From Prevotellaceae bacterium (lineage in GTDB: Bacteria; Bacteroidota; Bacteroidia; Bacteroidales; UBA932), in NCBI GenBank assembly GCA_031278135.1, contig JAITKY010000100.1, positions 1 through 16,868 on the forward strand: a stretch of DNA of 16,868 nucleotides. The letters are read 5' to 3'. This document shows positions 6,514 to 15,647 of the stretch, one piece after another. Each line of letters begins with the position of its first letter. The stretch's first letter is position 1. The translations under genes and the position numbers were made by a program. The notes under the pieces are model-generated. The model did no database searches. It saw only the letters and a list, made by a program, of their open reading frames with translations, and was not told where the DNA came from.

Positions 6514-6906
6514 TTAGCGTTTACTAAATTGAAATCTTTTACGCGCTCCCGGTCGCCCCGGTTTTTTACGTTCGACTTTACGCGGGTCACGTGTCAGGAA
6601 TCCGTTAGTTTTCAACGCTGGACGGAATGCTTCAGCGTCCACCTTGCAGATAGCTCGGGCAATGCCCAATCGCAATGCTTCGGCTTGACCTTTGATTCCA
6701 CCTCCGCTCAAATTCACTTTAACGTCGTATTTTCCTTCGTTTTCGGTTACTTTAAGCGGTTGTTTCACCACATACTGCAACAGTCCGGAAGGGAAATAAT
6801 TCTCCAACGTACGTCCATTGATCGTAATAACACCGGTCCCGGCGGTTAAATAAACCCGGGCAATAGCAGCCTTTCGTCTTCCAAGTGCATTAATAATTAC
6901 TTCCAT
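6514..6906 (-). CDS. rpsI: 30S ribosomal protein S9
   Basis: S9, 130 residues, is a small-subunit protein whose C-terminal tail reaches the P-site tRNA. Visible hallmarks are the N-terminal LGRRKAAIARVYL, the central VNLSGGGIKGQAEALRLGIARAI and the basic tail KKPGRPGARKRFQFSKR ending in the conserved SKR. I choose the ATG at 6906 (MEVIINALGRRK) over the in-frame TTG two codons upstream. No strong Shine-Dalgarno is seen; the upstream sequence is A-rich, as usual in this phylum. It follows rplM by nine bases, the widely conserved L13-S9 pair. Confidence 0.97.
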   Translation of the reverse strand: MEVIINALGRRKAAIARVYLTAGTGVITINGRTLENYFPSGLLQYVVKQPLKVTENEGKYDVKVNLSGGGIKGQAEALRLGIARAICKVDAEAFRPALKTNGFLTRDPRKVERKKPGRPGARKRFQFSKR

Positions 6907-6915
6907 CGTCAATGT

Positions 6916-7368
6916 TTAAATTTCTTTTAATGTAATTTGTGTTGGTTGCTGTGCTTCGTGCGGGTGTTCATTTCCCGAATACACATGCAAATTTTTAAAT
7001 AACTTGGACCCAAGTTTGTTTTTCGGAAGCATACCTTTTATGGCGGCTTCGATTACGGTGTTTGGTTTGCTTGCCAACAGTTGTTTAGGGTTTGCAAAAC
7101 GTTGGCCACCCGGATAACCGGTATGGCGTACATACACCTTGTCTGTCTTCTTTTTACCCGTCAGTCGCACTTTATCGGCGTTGAGAATAATCACATTATC
7201 ACCGCAATCGACATGAGGGGTAAAGTCCGGTTTGTTCTTGCCCCGCAGAATTAACGCCACTCTCGACGCAAGACGCCCCAAAACCACATCATTAGCATCT
7301 ATAACGTACCACGTCTTTTTCACCGTCGATGCGTTTGCCGATACTGTCTTGTAACTTAAAGTGTTCAC
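6916..7368 (-). CDS. rplM: 50S ribosomal protein L13
   Basis: L13, 150 residues, is an early-assembling large-subunit protein. Clear family segments are WYVIDANDVVLGRLAS, NKPDFTPHVDCGDNVIILNA, VRHTGYPGG and AIKGMLPKNKLG, with YSGNEHPHEAQQP near the end. The reading frame begins at a GTG at 7368 (GTG AAC ACT TTA AGT TAC AAG), giving NTLSYKT, which matches Bacteroidales L13 starts; no in-frame ATG fits. A purine-rich aaaaaaggtaaa lies directly upstream. It is the first gene of the ribosomal operon, about 60 bp downstream of a good promoter. Confidence 0.97.
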   Translation of the reverse strand: MNTLSYKTVSANASTVKKTWYVIDANDVVLGRLASRVALILRGKNKPDFTPHVDCGDNVIILNADKVRLTGKKKTDKVYVRHTGYPGGQRFANPKQLLASKPNTVIEAAIKGMLPKNKLGSKLFKNLHVYSGNEHPHEAQQPTQITLKEI

Positions 7369-7420
7369 TTTACCTTTTTTCTTTTAACTAATTAATACTT
7401 ATACATTATGATCCTAAAAT

Positions 7421-7434
7421 CCCATAAAAATGGG
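7421..7434 (-). promoter_or_regulatory. Small hairpin at the start of the rplM leader
   Basis: On the minus strand CCCAT (7434-7430), TTTT, ATGGG (7425-7421) forms a 5-bp stem with a 4-base loop, within the first bases of the predicted transcript. It could belong to an L13 autoregulatory leader; the sequence alone does not prove this. Confidence 0.35.
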
Positions 7435-7438
7435 GCTG

Positions 7439-7470
7439 CAAAGATAATGATTATTTTTTTATTCCAACAA
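7439..7470 (-). promoter_or_regulatory. Promoter of the rplM operon
   Basis: The minus strand reads TATCTTTG at 7446-7439, a full match to the Bacteroidetes -7 consensus TAnnTTTG. Two overlapping TTG candidates for the -33 element lie at 7470-7468 and 7467-7465, giving spacers of 21 and 18 bases. Transcription should begin near 7432. Confidence 0.7.
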
Positions 7471-7545
7471 ATTTTCTTGTAATAAAAATATTTTCGGAAC
7501 GGTAACCGTTTATAAATGAGATAAAAATCTAAAAAAAACAGAACG

Positions 7546-7585
7546 TTATTCTTTCGAATATATCGTTATTTTTTTGAATATATCG
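7546..7585. repeat. Two tandem 20-bp direct repeats between divergent operons
   Basis: Copies at 7546-7565 and 7566-7585 match at 18 of 20 bases and share the 10-mer gaatatatcg at their 3' ends. The region 7471-7847 around them is AT-rich and holds no convincing gene. It also includes a weak hairpin, cctgt/acagg near 7621-7638, and a stretch near 7668-7690 (atttgtgtaattcgtgg) resembling degenerate interspersed repeats. A regulator-binding role for the 20-mers is possible but unproven. Confidence 0.55.
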
Positions 7586-7847
7586 ATTACACCCACCGAA
7601 TATAAGGAAAGCAAAAAAAGCCTGTCGTGCGATACAGGAGCAAATGCTGCCGACCATTTTGTTGACGTCAATTTGTGTAATTCGTGGACAAAAACATCTT
7701 TAAATCCTTTAATTTTTAATCATAATTCAAAAAAATTATATATTTTTTCCCGACGATAATTATCTGATTTTGTGGACAGTTAGGGTTGTTCTAAAAAAAT
7801 ATTTTAAAAAAATGAACGTTTTTATTACATTATATTGAAAAATATTA

Positions 7848-7855
7848 TACCTTTG
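7848..7855 (+). promoter_or_regulatory. Predicted -7 box of the susC operon
   Basis: TACCTTTG matches TAnnTTTG. No TTG is found at the usual -33 distance, so the promoter may need an activator. It implies a transcript start near 7862 and a leader of about 345 nt before susC. Confidence 0.55.
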
Positions 7856-7879
7856 TATTCGTGAATTGAAATTTTAGTT

Positions 7880-7962
<83 letters not shown>

Positions 7963-8206
7963 TAAAATAGGGATTTTGTCTTTATTTTTTGCAGTTTTTT
8001 ATAGTATGTTATATGGATATACTGTTATCATTTAATAATTTAATGACACTAAATTTTGTCTTTTGGACGGGGCGAAATTTTATTATGTGTAAGCCCGTTC
8101 AAATCCCTTATTTGGAAGTATTATTTGGGGAGAAACAACCCCGATTATCTAAACAGGTATTATTTTTATTATTTTTATTTATTTATTTAATTATGTAAGT
8201 TAAATT

Positions 8207-11200
8207 ATGAGGAATTGGATTTTAATTCTATCTTGCTTTTTTATAAGCATTGAGGCTATGGCTCAGACTGCAACTATAACAGGGACTGTTGTCGATGACA
8301 TCGGTGAAGTCCTGGCAGGCGTATCTGTAACCATAAAAGGAACAACCGTTGGTACTGTAACCAATAAGGACGGTAAATTTACTGTCGATGTTCCTGCGAA
8401 CAACAAAGTTTTGATATTCACTTTTGTGGGTATGAAAACTGTAGAGACAGAAGCCGTGACTGATATGCGGATTGTCATGCATTTCGATTCTGAGGAATTG
8501 GATAATGTGGTTATTACCGGTATAACTACAACAGACAAACGCTTGTTTACAGGCGCCGCCAACAAATTGGTGGCAAGTGACATAGCGCTGTCGGGTATTC
8601 CGGAAATTTCGCGTGCCTTGGAAGGGCGTTCGGCGGGTTTGTCGGTACAGAATGTGTCCGGCACTTTCGGAACAGCGCCGAAAATCCGAGTGCGTGGAGC
8701 AACGTCAATCTATGGCGATTCGAAACCGTTATGGATTGTTGATGGCGTTCCTTTGGAAGATGTTGTCAGTGTGACTGCCAACGACCTTTCATCGGGAAAT
8801 GCCGAAACATTGATTAGTTCCGCTATTTCGGGATTGAATGCGGACGATATTGAGAGTTTCGACATATTGAAAGACGGGTCGGCAACGTCTATATACGGAG
8901 CGCGTGCTATGGCAGGCGTAATTGTGGTGACAACGAAAAGAGGACGTGCCGGAGCAAGCAGTTTCAACTATACAGGGGAATTTACTTCGCGTTTGGCGCC
9001 AAGTTACAGGAACTTTAACATAATGAATTCGCAGGAGCAAATGTCTGTTTATCAGGAAATGCAACAGAAAGGATGGTTAAATCATGCCGAGATTGCAAAC
9101 GAGAGTTCAAGCGGAATTTATGGTAAGATGTATCAGTTGATAAACACTTACGACCCTGTAACGGAGCAGTTTGGTTTAGCCAACACTCCCGAAGCGCGGG
9201 CGGCATATCTGCGTGCAGCGGAATACAGGAATACCGACTGGTTCGATAAACTTTTTTCATCGACGATTACGCAGAATCATTCTGTAAGTATGCAGGCAGG
9301 AACCGAAAAGTCGCGATATTATGCTTCTCTCAGCGCAATGAATGATCCGGGCTGGTCGAAATCGAGCAGCGTAACCCGTTATACAGGTAATTTGAACGCT
9401 TCGTATAAACTGTTCAAAAATTTTGAGTTAGACATTTCCACTGTCGGTTCGTATCGCAAACAGAAAGCGCCCGGAACGCTCGGACAGGATGTGGATGTTG
9501 TATATGGAGAAGTAAAGCGTGATTTTGACATCAATCCGTATTCTTACGCATTGAATACTTCAAGGACAATGGACCCCGACGAATATTATACTCGCAGTTA
9601 TGCCGATTTCAATATTTTGCACGAGTTAGACAATAACTATATCGATGTTAGCGTTCTTGATGTTAAATTTCAGGCTGAATTGAAATGGAAATTTTTAAGC
9701 CGTTTTGAGTGGAGCAATCTGGTATCGACGAGAACCAATGCTTCGAGTCAGGAACATCACATCACCGATTTTTCGAATCAGGCTTTATCGTACAGGGCTA
9801 TGCCTACAGCAGTTATACGTGACAGGAATCCGTTTTTGTATTCGGACCCTGACCATCCTTACGCGTTGCCTGTTACAGTGTTGCCGGAAGGAGGCATATA
9901 CAAGCGTAACGATAATAAAATGACCTCGTTTACTTACCGTTCGGTTTTGAGATATAACGAAACATTCAACAACCGGCATATTGTTAATTTTAATGGAGGT
10001 CTCGAAATCGGTGAAACACGACGGCATGCTACATGGTTCCGTGGTTGGGGATTACAGTATGCTACAGGTGAAATACCGTTTTATGCATATCAGGTATTCA
10101 AAAAAGGAGCGGAAGAAGGTTCGGAATATTATGGATTGACTAATAATCTGTTGCGAACTACGGCATTTTTTGCTCAAGCATCATATTCGTGGAAAGGCAG
10201 ATATATTCTCAGTGGAACCGGACGTTACGAAGGTTCGAATAAATTGGGTAAATCCCGTTCTGCCCGCTGGTTGCCTACATGGAATGTTTCGGGAGCATGG
10301 AATATACACGAAGAGCCGTTTTTTGAAACCAAAAATTCGTGGTTAACAACCCTTACCATTCGATCGTCATATTCGCTGACAGGTGATGGAGGACCAAGCT
10401 GGCTCACAAATTCACATATAGTAATAAGTCCCACAAATCCATGGCGACCTTATTCGGATATTAAAGAGACCGGGCTTTATATAAACACTCTCGAGAATCC
10501 GGCTCTGACATACGAAAAGAAACATGAATTTAATATAGGGACAAATATGGGCTTCATTAATAACCGTATCAATCTCGAACTTGACTGGTATCAACGTAAT
10601 AACTACGATTTGATTGGACCTGTAGCAACGCAAGGTATTGGCGGAGAAATATCTAAGTACGGTAATGTCGCCGAAATGAAATCAAACGGGCTGGAAATAA
10701 GCATATCATCCCATAACATTAAGTCGTCTACTCCCGGAGGATTTAACTGGCATACTCATTTCATCTACACTCATACGGAGAATAAAATCACGGCATTAAC
10801 AGGTAATCAACGTCTGATGAATATGGTTATAGGCAATGGTTTTGCAATGGCGGGATATGCTAACAATTCTGTTTTTTCGATTCCGTTTTTAGGTTTGACC
10901 GAAGAAGGAATACCGAGATTTATGAATTATGACGGTCCTACAATTTCGGACATATATTTTCAACGTCGCGATACCGGTAAAGGCGAACTTGATTTTCTGA
11001 AATATGAAGGCACTTCGGATCCTACCGACTATGGCAGCCTGAGAAATGAATTTATGTATAAAGGTTTCAGGTTTAATATATTTGTAACATATTCAATAGG
11101 GAATGTTATTCGTCTCGATCCTGTTTTTAAAGCGCGTTACAGCGATTTAACTTCGATGACAAAAGAATACAAAAACCGTTGGGTAAATCAGGGCGATGAA

Positions 11201-11536
11201 GTACATACCGATATTCCGGTGATACTCAGTAAACGTCAATATGACGGTAATACCAGTTTACAATACGCATACAATTCATATAATTATTCTACTGTACGTA
11301 TTGCCAAAGGTGATTTTATCCGGCTGAAAGAAGTTTCATTAACTTACGATTTCCCAAAGAAATGGCTTAGTCCGATTAAGTTAAACTCTTTGTCGCTGAA
11401 AGGACAGGTAACAAATTTGTTCCTGCTCTATGCCGATAAGAAACTGAATGGTCAAGACCCCGAATTTACAAATGCGGGCGGCGTTGCTGTTCCGGTTCCC
11501 AAACAGGTTACATTCACTTTACGGGTTGGATTATGA
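8207..11536 (+). CDS. SusC/RagA-family TonB-linked outer-membrane transporter
   Basis: An 1109-residue outer-membrane barrel that imports large substrates with energy from TonB. Residues 1-20 form a signal peptide ending AMAQ. Residues 22-92 are a carboxypeptidase-regulatory-like domain (TITGTVVDDIGEVLAGVSV). Next come a TonB-box-like LDNVVITG (98-105) and the plug domain, with signatures IRVRGATSIYG and PLWIVDGVP (about 160-182), then DIESFDILKDGSATSIYGAR (about 214-233). The rest is beta-barrel, ending in an outer-membrane C-terminus (KQVTFTLRVGL). There is no N-terminal STN domain, so sigma/anti-sigma signalling is not expected. It is the first gene of the import operon; its TGA overlaps an upstream ATG of the susD frame. 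Substrate unknown. Confidence 0.95.
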   Translation: MRNWILILSCFFISIEAMAQTATITGTVVDDIGEVLAGVSVTIKGTTVGTVTNKDGKFTVDVPANNKVLIFTFVGMKTVETEAVTDMRIVMHFDSEELDNVVITGITTTDKRLFTGAANKLVASDIALSGIPEISRALEGRSAGLSVQNVSGTFGTAPKIRVRGATSIYGDSKPLWIVDGVPLEDVVSVTANDLSSGNAETLISSAISGLNADDIESFDILKDGSATSIYGARAMAGVIVVTTKRGRAGASSFNYTGEFTSRLAPSYRNFNIMNSQEQMSVYQEMQQKGWLNHAEIANESSSGIYGKMYQLINTYDPVTEQFGLANTPEARAAYLRAAEYRNTDWFDKLFSSTITQNHSVSMQAGTEKSRYYASLSAMNDPGWSKSSSVTRYTGNLNASYKLFKNFELDISTVGSYRKQKAPGTLGQDVDVVYGEVKRDFDINPYSYALNTSRTMDPDEYYTRSYADFNILHELDNNYIDVSVLDVKFQAELKWKFLSRFEWSNLVSTRTNASSQEHHITDFSNQALSYRAMPTAVIRDRNPFLYSDPDHPYALPVTVLPEGGIYKRNDNKMTSFTYRSVLRYNETFNNRHIVNFNGGLEIGETRRHATWFRGWGLQYATGEIPFYAYQVFKKGAEEGSEYYGLTNNLLRTTAFFAQASYSWKGRYILSGTGRYEGSNKLGKSRSARWLPTWNVSGAWNIHEEPFFETKNSWLTTLTIRSSYSLTGDGGPSWLTNSHIVISPTNPWRPYSDIKETGLYINTLENPALTYEKKHEFNIGTNMGFINNRINLELDWYQRNNYDLIGPVATQGIGGEISKYGNVAEMKSNGLEISISSHNIKSSTPGGFNWHTHFIYTHTENKITALTGNQRLMNMVIGNGFAMAGYANNSVFSIPFLGLTEEGIPRFMNYDGPTISDIYFQRRDTGKGELDFLKYEGTSDPTDYGSLRNEFMYKGFRFNIFVTYSIGNVIRLDPVFKARYSDLTSMTKEYKNRWVNQGDEVHTDIPVILSKRQYDGNTSLQYAYNSYNYSTVRIAKGDFIRLKEVSLTYDFPKKWLSPIKLNSLSLKGQVTNLFLLYADKKLNGQDPEFTNAGGVAVPVPKQVTFTLRVGL

Positions 11537-11565
11537 TAATTGTTAACATTACGAGATTTAATAAA

Positions 11566-13164
11566 ATGAAAAAGTTTTTAATATTATTAGTAATTACAGG
11601 TCTGATGTTCTGCACTTCCTGTAATAAGTTTTTAGATGAATTACCCGATAATCGGGCAGAAGTAAACAATCCAGACAAAATTGCAAAATTGCTTGTTTCT
11701 GCATATCCTGCATACAGTCATACTCTTATTGCAGAAATGTATTCGGATAATATTGATGATTATAAAGGTCCGACAAACTCCCTGTCCGACCGGTTTATAG
11801 AGCAAGTCGCTACATGGCAAGATGTCACAGAACTTGATAATGAAGATCCCCAAAATGTATGGGAAGCACATTATAAAGCGATTGCCTGCGCCAATCAAGC
11901 CTTAGCCGCTATTGCGGAATTAGGCGAGCCGGAAAAACTTTTGCAATACAAAGGTGAAGCATTACTTGCTCGTGCATATAATCATTTTATTCTGGTAAAT
12001 CTTTTCTGTTTGCATTACAATAAACGGACAAGTGACAGTGATCTTGGCATTCCTTATATAAGCAGTACGGAAAAGGAATTGTATCCAAAGTACGGAAGAG
12101 GAACAGTCGCTCAGGTATATGATTCGATTGAACGAGATTTGGAGAAAGGATTGCTTTTGATTACAGACAATTACAAAGTAACCAAATATCATTTTAATCA
12201 TAATGCTGCATACGCTTTTGCCACTCGTTTTTATTTGTATTACGAAAAATACGATAAGGTGATCGAATGTGCAAATAAAATATTCGGATCCGATCCGTCA
12301 ATATTAATGAGAGATTGGGCGACAATAAGTCAGAATACTTATGATTTCGATGTATATTCCGAAGATTATATTAATGTAAGCCACAGATGTAATTTTCTTC
12401 TGATGACAGGCTCTTCGAATTGTGGATTGGCTTTTGGTCCGTGGACTGTATGGAAACGGTTTTCACATACAAGTTTAATATCGAACTACGAAACATTGGA
12501 AGCAAAGGCTCCATGGGGCGAATATACTACAAATACTTATCATTCACGCATAAGGTCTTATGGCGCTTCAGGAGGCGAATATTCTTTTGCGACTGTAGCG
12601 AAAATTCCTTATATGTTTGAATATACGGATCCTGTTGCACAGATTGGTTACAGACGTTCGGTATTCCCTGTTTTTCAGGCAGAAGAAGCGCTTTTGAATC
12701 GCGCCGAGGCTTATGCTCTGACAGACAGACTTGACGAGGCGGTTGCAGATCTTGTTACATGGCAAAAATCGCGTATCAAATCGGGTACGATTATGACGCG
12801 CAAGAATATACTGGAGTTTTTCAAAAATGTCGATTATTACACTCCGACTAATCCTACAAACAAGCACAGGTTGCATCCGTTGATATCAACGTCCATTAGC
12901 GACGACATTCAGGAGAAGGAGAATATCATACATTGCATTCTTTTTGTACGTCGTATCCATACAATATTCGAAGGGCTGCGATGGTTTGACATTAAACGTT
13001 ACGGAATACACGTTTACAGGCGACAGATAAGTAATGTTATCGAAGCCGGTTCTCCTGCAAGCGTTGAAAAAATTTATGATTCTCTGACAGTAAACGATCC
13101 TCGAAGAGCAATGCAGTTGCCTCAGGATGTGATTGCTGCAGGTTTAGAGCCAAATCCAAGGTAA
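11566..13164 (+). CDS. SusD/RagB-family outer-membrane lipoprotein
   Basis: A 532-residue surface lipoprotein expected to cap the SusC barrel and bind its substrate. The start at 11566 gives a standard lipoprotein signal (KKFLILLVITGLMFCTSC) with lipidated Cys19. An in-frame ATG at 11533 overlaps the susC stop as ATGA and would add 11 residues; it may still aid translational coupling. SusD features follow: CNKFLDELPDNRAEVNNPDKI, a TPR-like helical segment (HYKAIACANQALAAIAEL, then YKGEALLARAYNHFILVNLF), the later AEEALLNRAEAYALTDRLDEA, and GLRWFDIKRYG near the C-terminus. Directly downstream of susC; 23 bases separate it from the metallohydrolase gene. Confidence 0.93.
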   Translation: MKKFLILLVITGLMFCTSCNKFLDELPDNRAEVNNPDKIAKLLVSAYPAYSHTLIAEMYSDNIDDYKGPTNSLSDRFIEQVATWQDVTELDNEDPQNVWEAHYKAIACANQALAAIAELGEPEKLLQYKGEALLARAYNHFILVNLFCLHYNKRTSDSDLGIPYISSTEKELYPKYGRGTVAQVYDSIERDLEKGLLLITDNYKVTKYHFNHNAAYAFATRFYLYYEKYDKVIECANKIFGSDPSILMRDWATISQNTYDFDVYSEDYINVSHRCNFLLMTGSSNCGLAFGPWTVWKRFSHTSLISNYETLEAKAPWGEYTTNTYHSRIRSYGASGGEYSFATVAKIPYMFEYTDPVAQIGYRRSVFPVFQAEEALLNRAEAYALTDRLDEAVADLVTWQKSRIKSGTIMTRKNILEFFKNVDYYTPTNPTNKHRLHPLISTSISDDIQEKENIIHCILFVRRIHTIFEGLRWFDIKRYGIHVYRRQISNVIEAGSPASVEKIYDSLTVNDPRRAMQLPQDVIAAGLEPNPR

Positions 13165-13187
13165 AATTATTTAATATTTAAAAAATT

Positions 13188-14096
13188 ATGAAAAAGATAT
13201 TATCTTATTTTAAAGTTTTAATGGTATTTACACTGATAATTTCGGCTATTTCGTGTTCCGACGAAAAATTGGACGAAAACAGTGTGATAAAGAAACCAAA
13301 TGTAACACAAAATGCTTTCGATATTTGGTTGTACAACAACTATACTCTTCCATACAACATTGATTTCAAATATAAAATGGAAGACATCGAGACAAGTACC
13401 AGCAGGGTTTTGGTTCCGGCGGAATATACAAAAGCCGTTGCAATCGCTAAACTTGTTAAGCATCTCTGTACCGATGCCTACGGCGAAGTTAGCAACGAGG
13501 CGTTTATACGTTTATATTTTCCGAAAGTATTACATCTGACAGGTTCGGCTGCATGGTTGTCGAACGGTTCGAGAGTGCTTGGTGAAGCGGAAGGGGGCAG
13601 AAAAATTACTCTTTTCGAAATAAATGAACTGGATCCCACTAATATTGAAGCGTTGAATGAATATTATTTCAAAACTATTCACCATGAGTTTTCCCATATT
13701 CTTCATCAAACAAAAGATTATTCCCCTGTTTACAAGGATATTACCGGAACAGATTATCTTTCCGACAGTTGGGATGACCCGAGCGCTACTTCGCAAAATG
13801 TCTGGTTGCCAAAAGGGTTTATAAGCGCTTATGCACGAAAAGAGCCTGACGAGGATTTTGTGGAAATGATAGCGCATTATCTTGTTTACAACAATACATG
13901 GTGGAATGCTATGCTGACAGCCGCAAACATTACTGCATCGGGAAATAACAGAACAGGTAAGACGATACTTGAGGAAAAACTCACTATAGTCAAAGATTAT
14001 ATGTTTAAAACATGGAACGTTGACCTTGATGTCCTGAAAGCAACTATTCAACGTCGTCAAGGGGAAATTGGTAAGTTAAATTTATATGATTTATAA
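13188..14096 (+). CDS. Substrate import-associated zinc metallohydrolase lipoprotein (TIGR04549-like)
   Basis: A 302-residue lipoprotein with a HExxH zinc site (His166-Glu167 to His170 in TIHHEFSHILHQ). A likely third ligand is Glu222 or Glu226 in EDFVEMIAHYL, the gluzincin arrangement. The signal peptide ends at Cys23 (LIISAISC), followed by SDEKLDE, an acidic stretch of the kind that sends Bacteroidota lipoproteins to the cell surface. Architecture and position right after susCD match the family described as substrate import-associated zinc metallohydrolases. It probably processes the substrate at the cell surface; peptidase activity is plausible but not shown. It lies 12 bases before the DUF4302 gene, in the same operon. 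Confidence 0.85.
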   Translation: MKKILSYFKVLMVFTLIISAISCSDEKLDENSVIKKPNVTQNAFDIWLYNNYTLPYNIDFKYKMEDIETSTSRVLVPAEYTKAVAIAKLVKHLCTDAYGEVSNEAFIRLYFPKVLHLTGSAAWLSNGSRVLGEAEGGRKITLFEINELDPTNIEALNEYYFKTIHHEFSHILHQTKDYSPVYKDITGTDYLSDSWDDPSATSQNVWLPKGFISAYARKEPDEDFVEMIAHYLVYNNTWWNAMLTAANITASGNNRTGKTILEEKLTIVKDYMFKTWNVDLDVLKATIQRRQGEIGKLNLYDL

Positions 14097-14108
14097 AAAG
14101 ACATTATT

Positions 14109-15506
14109 ATGAAAAAAATATTATTATTTATAGTATTCCCTTTGTTGATGCAATCGTGTTTGTACGAAGATAAAAATTATTTCGAAGAATCGGCATCGGC
14201 AAGAATTGAGGGGAAAATTGCAGAGACAAAGAATATTTTGTTGTCTCATTCTAAAGGCTGGATATTATATTATTTTCCGGAATTAGAACATGGAGGGCAT
14301 AATTACGCAATTTCTTTTGCTGGCGAACAGGCAAAAATTGCTTGTGAATCGAAGGTCGTTGATGCCAAAGTTAAGGGGTGTACTCCTGTCTACAATGATT
14401 CCTGTTTGTATGATATAATTCCGGAACAGGGCGCCATACTTACGTTCAATACATACAGCGAACTTCTGCATCAGTTTCGCAATCCTTCGGCGAGTGCATA
14501 TCATGGGCTTGGAGGCGACTACGAATTTATCCTTACAAGCGTAGAGCCAAATGAAATCAAACTGACAGGGAAAACGACGGGACATACTATGCGCATGTTT
14601 CCCGTTCCGGACAGTTATGAATCTAAAGAACGCTATCTGGAGGCTGTTCAGGCAACAGTAGCAAAAAGTAAACTCGGATCTTATGTATTATATTACGAAG
14701 GTAAGTTCGTCGATTCTGTTACCGGAACGGCAAGAGGTCGATATTTATCATATTCTTACAACGAAATTAAGATAAAAGAAGTTACTAAAAAAGATGATAC
14801 TGTGGTCACAGTTGCGCACATCCCTCTTATATATACTCCCAATGGATTTATCGTTTATCACGACAAAATAGAAAATGCCAGCAGGAATGTTACTTCTATC
14901 AGAAGAACGGAGGAACTGCTTCCTTTATTTAATCCCGATATGGAATATACCGAGTTCACGTTCGATGAAACAAATTCAAAGTTCGTTTCGAAAGATGGTA
15001 AAATTGAATTTGTGAAAGTTTATCCACTCGCTGAATTGAATACGCGGATTGCAGATTTTATAGAGAACAGTTATTTTGAATATTATCCCGGTACAGGAAA
15101 TGCCTGTTCACAGTTCGACGGGCTATGGAATACTGCCGCTATGTTTTTGGATACATTCTATGGTTCTCAGGGGGTTGCTTTGTCCGATATATCCATAGGT
15201 TATGATATGCTTATGGGAAGAGATAAATATACATTAATATTTTGGTGCGGCAGATATAATGCTACGTATGGAATTGATGTAAAGACAGTATCCGGAACAA
15301 CAAATCAAATATCTATAAGTACTGCGGCAGGTGGAAATTTGAATTGGACTGTTTTCGGAATATTTCTGGATTCTTTGGTTAATTTCTTTGTAAACAATTC
15401 GCCATGGATAGTGGAAACAGAACCCGATAACTATGAGTTGCCGGAAACAGTAAAGTTAATTAGCGCTGCAAACCCGGATATGTGGATATATATTGAATTA
15501 TATTAA
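14109..15506 (+). CDS. DUF4302 family lipoprotein of the SusCD operon
   Basis: A 465-residue lipoprotein: signal peptide to Cys17 (LLFIVFPLLMQSC), then acidic LYEDKNYFEES, suggesting surface display. The early segment SARIEGKIAETKNILLSHSKGWILYYFPE is what I recognise as DUF4302, a family usually found downstream of susC/susD and HExxH lipoproteins. No catalytic motif is visible; the middle is rich in predicted beta strands, fitting a binding role. It is the last sizeable gene of the operon, followed by a strong terminator about 110 bp downstream. Function is unknown; a surface-exposed accessory for capture of the same substrate is the simplest reading. Confidence 0.8.
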   Translation: MKKILLFIVFPLLMQSCLYEDKNYFEESASARIEGKIAETKNILLSHSKGWILYYFPELEHGGHNYAISFAGEQAKIACESKVVDAKVKGCTPVYNDSCLYDIIPEQGAILTFNTYSELLHQFRNPSASAYHGLGGDYEFILTSVEPNEIKLTGKTTGHTMRMFPVPDSYESKERYLEAVQATVAKSKLGSYVLYYEGKFVDSVTGTARGRYLSYSYNEIKIKEVTKKDDTVVTVAHIPLIYTPNGFIVYHDKIENASRNVTSIRRTEELLPLFNPDMEYTEFTFDETNSKFVSKDGKIEFVKVYPLAELNTRIADFIENSYFEYYPGTGNACSQFDGLWNTAAMFLDTFYGSQGVALSDISIGYDMLMGRDKYTLIFWCGRYNATYGIDVKTVSGTTNQISISTAAGGNLNWTVFGIFLDSLVNFFVNNSPWIVETEPDNYELPETVKLISAANPDMWIYIELY

Positions 15507-15515
15507 TAATTATGG

Positions 15516-15590
15516 ATGTCGTTTATTTTGCCGGAATTGTATCGTTGGGATGATTATGTCCTCTACAACGCTGTTATGACTAAAAAATAA
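15516..15590 (+). CDS. Possible 24-residue ORF downstream of the DUF4302 gene
   Basis: An ATG nine bases after the DUF4302 stop opens a 24-codon frame encoding MSFILPELYRWDDYVLYNAV and four more residues, ending in TAA. The composition looks protein-like (aromatic and acidic residues), and it lies before the operon terminator. It could be a very small gene, or a leftover C-terminus of a decayed lipoprotein. No family recognised. Confidence 0.2.
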   Translation: MSFILPELYRWDDYVLYNAVMTKK

Positions 15591-15614
15591 TAACAAAAAT
15601 CCTCAATATGATAT

Positions 15615-15647
15615 AAATGGCGCATCTTCAAAAGATGCGCCATTTTT
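15615..15647 (+). terminator. Rho-independent terminator of the susC operon
   Basis: A perfect 14-bp stem (15615-15628 with 15632-15645, core ggcgcatctt / aagatgcgcc) around a 3-base loop, ending in a T run to 15647. Being near-symmetric with an A run on its other side, it may also work on the minus strand. Confidence 0.92.

Noticed and set aside
6369..6590. 73-codon minus-strand frame between rpsI and rpsB
   Set aside because: It overlaps the certain rpsI gene in another frame and its unique part is AT-rich spacer with inverted repeats.
7989..8198. 69-codon frame just upstream of susC
   Set aside because: It lies in AT-rich leader DNA, ends in a low-complexity Phe/Leu/Ile run, and matches no family I recognise.
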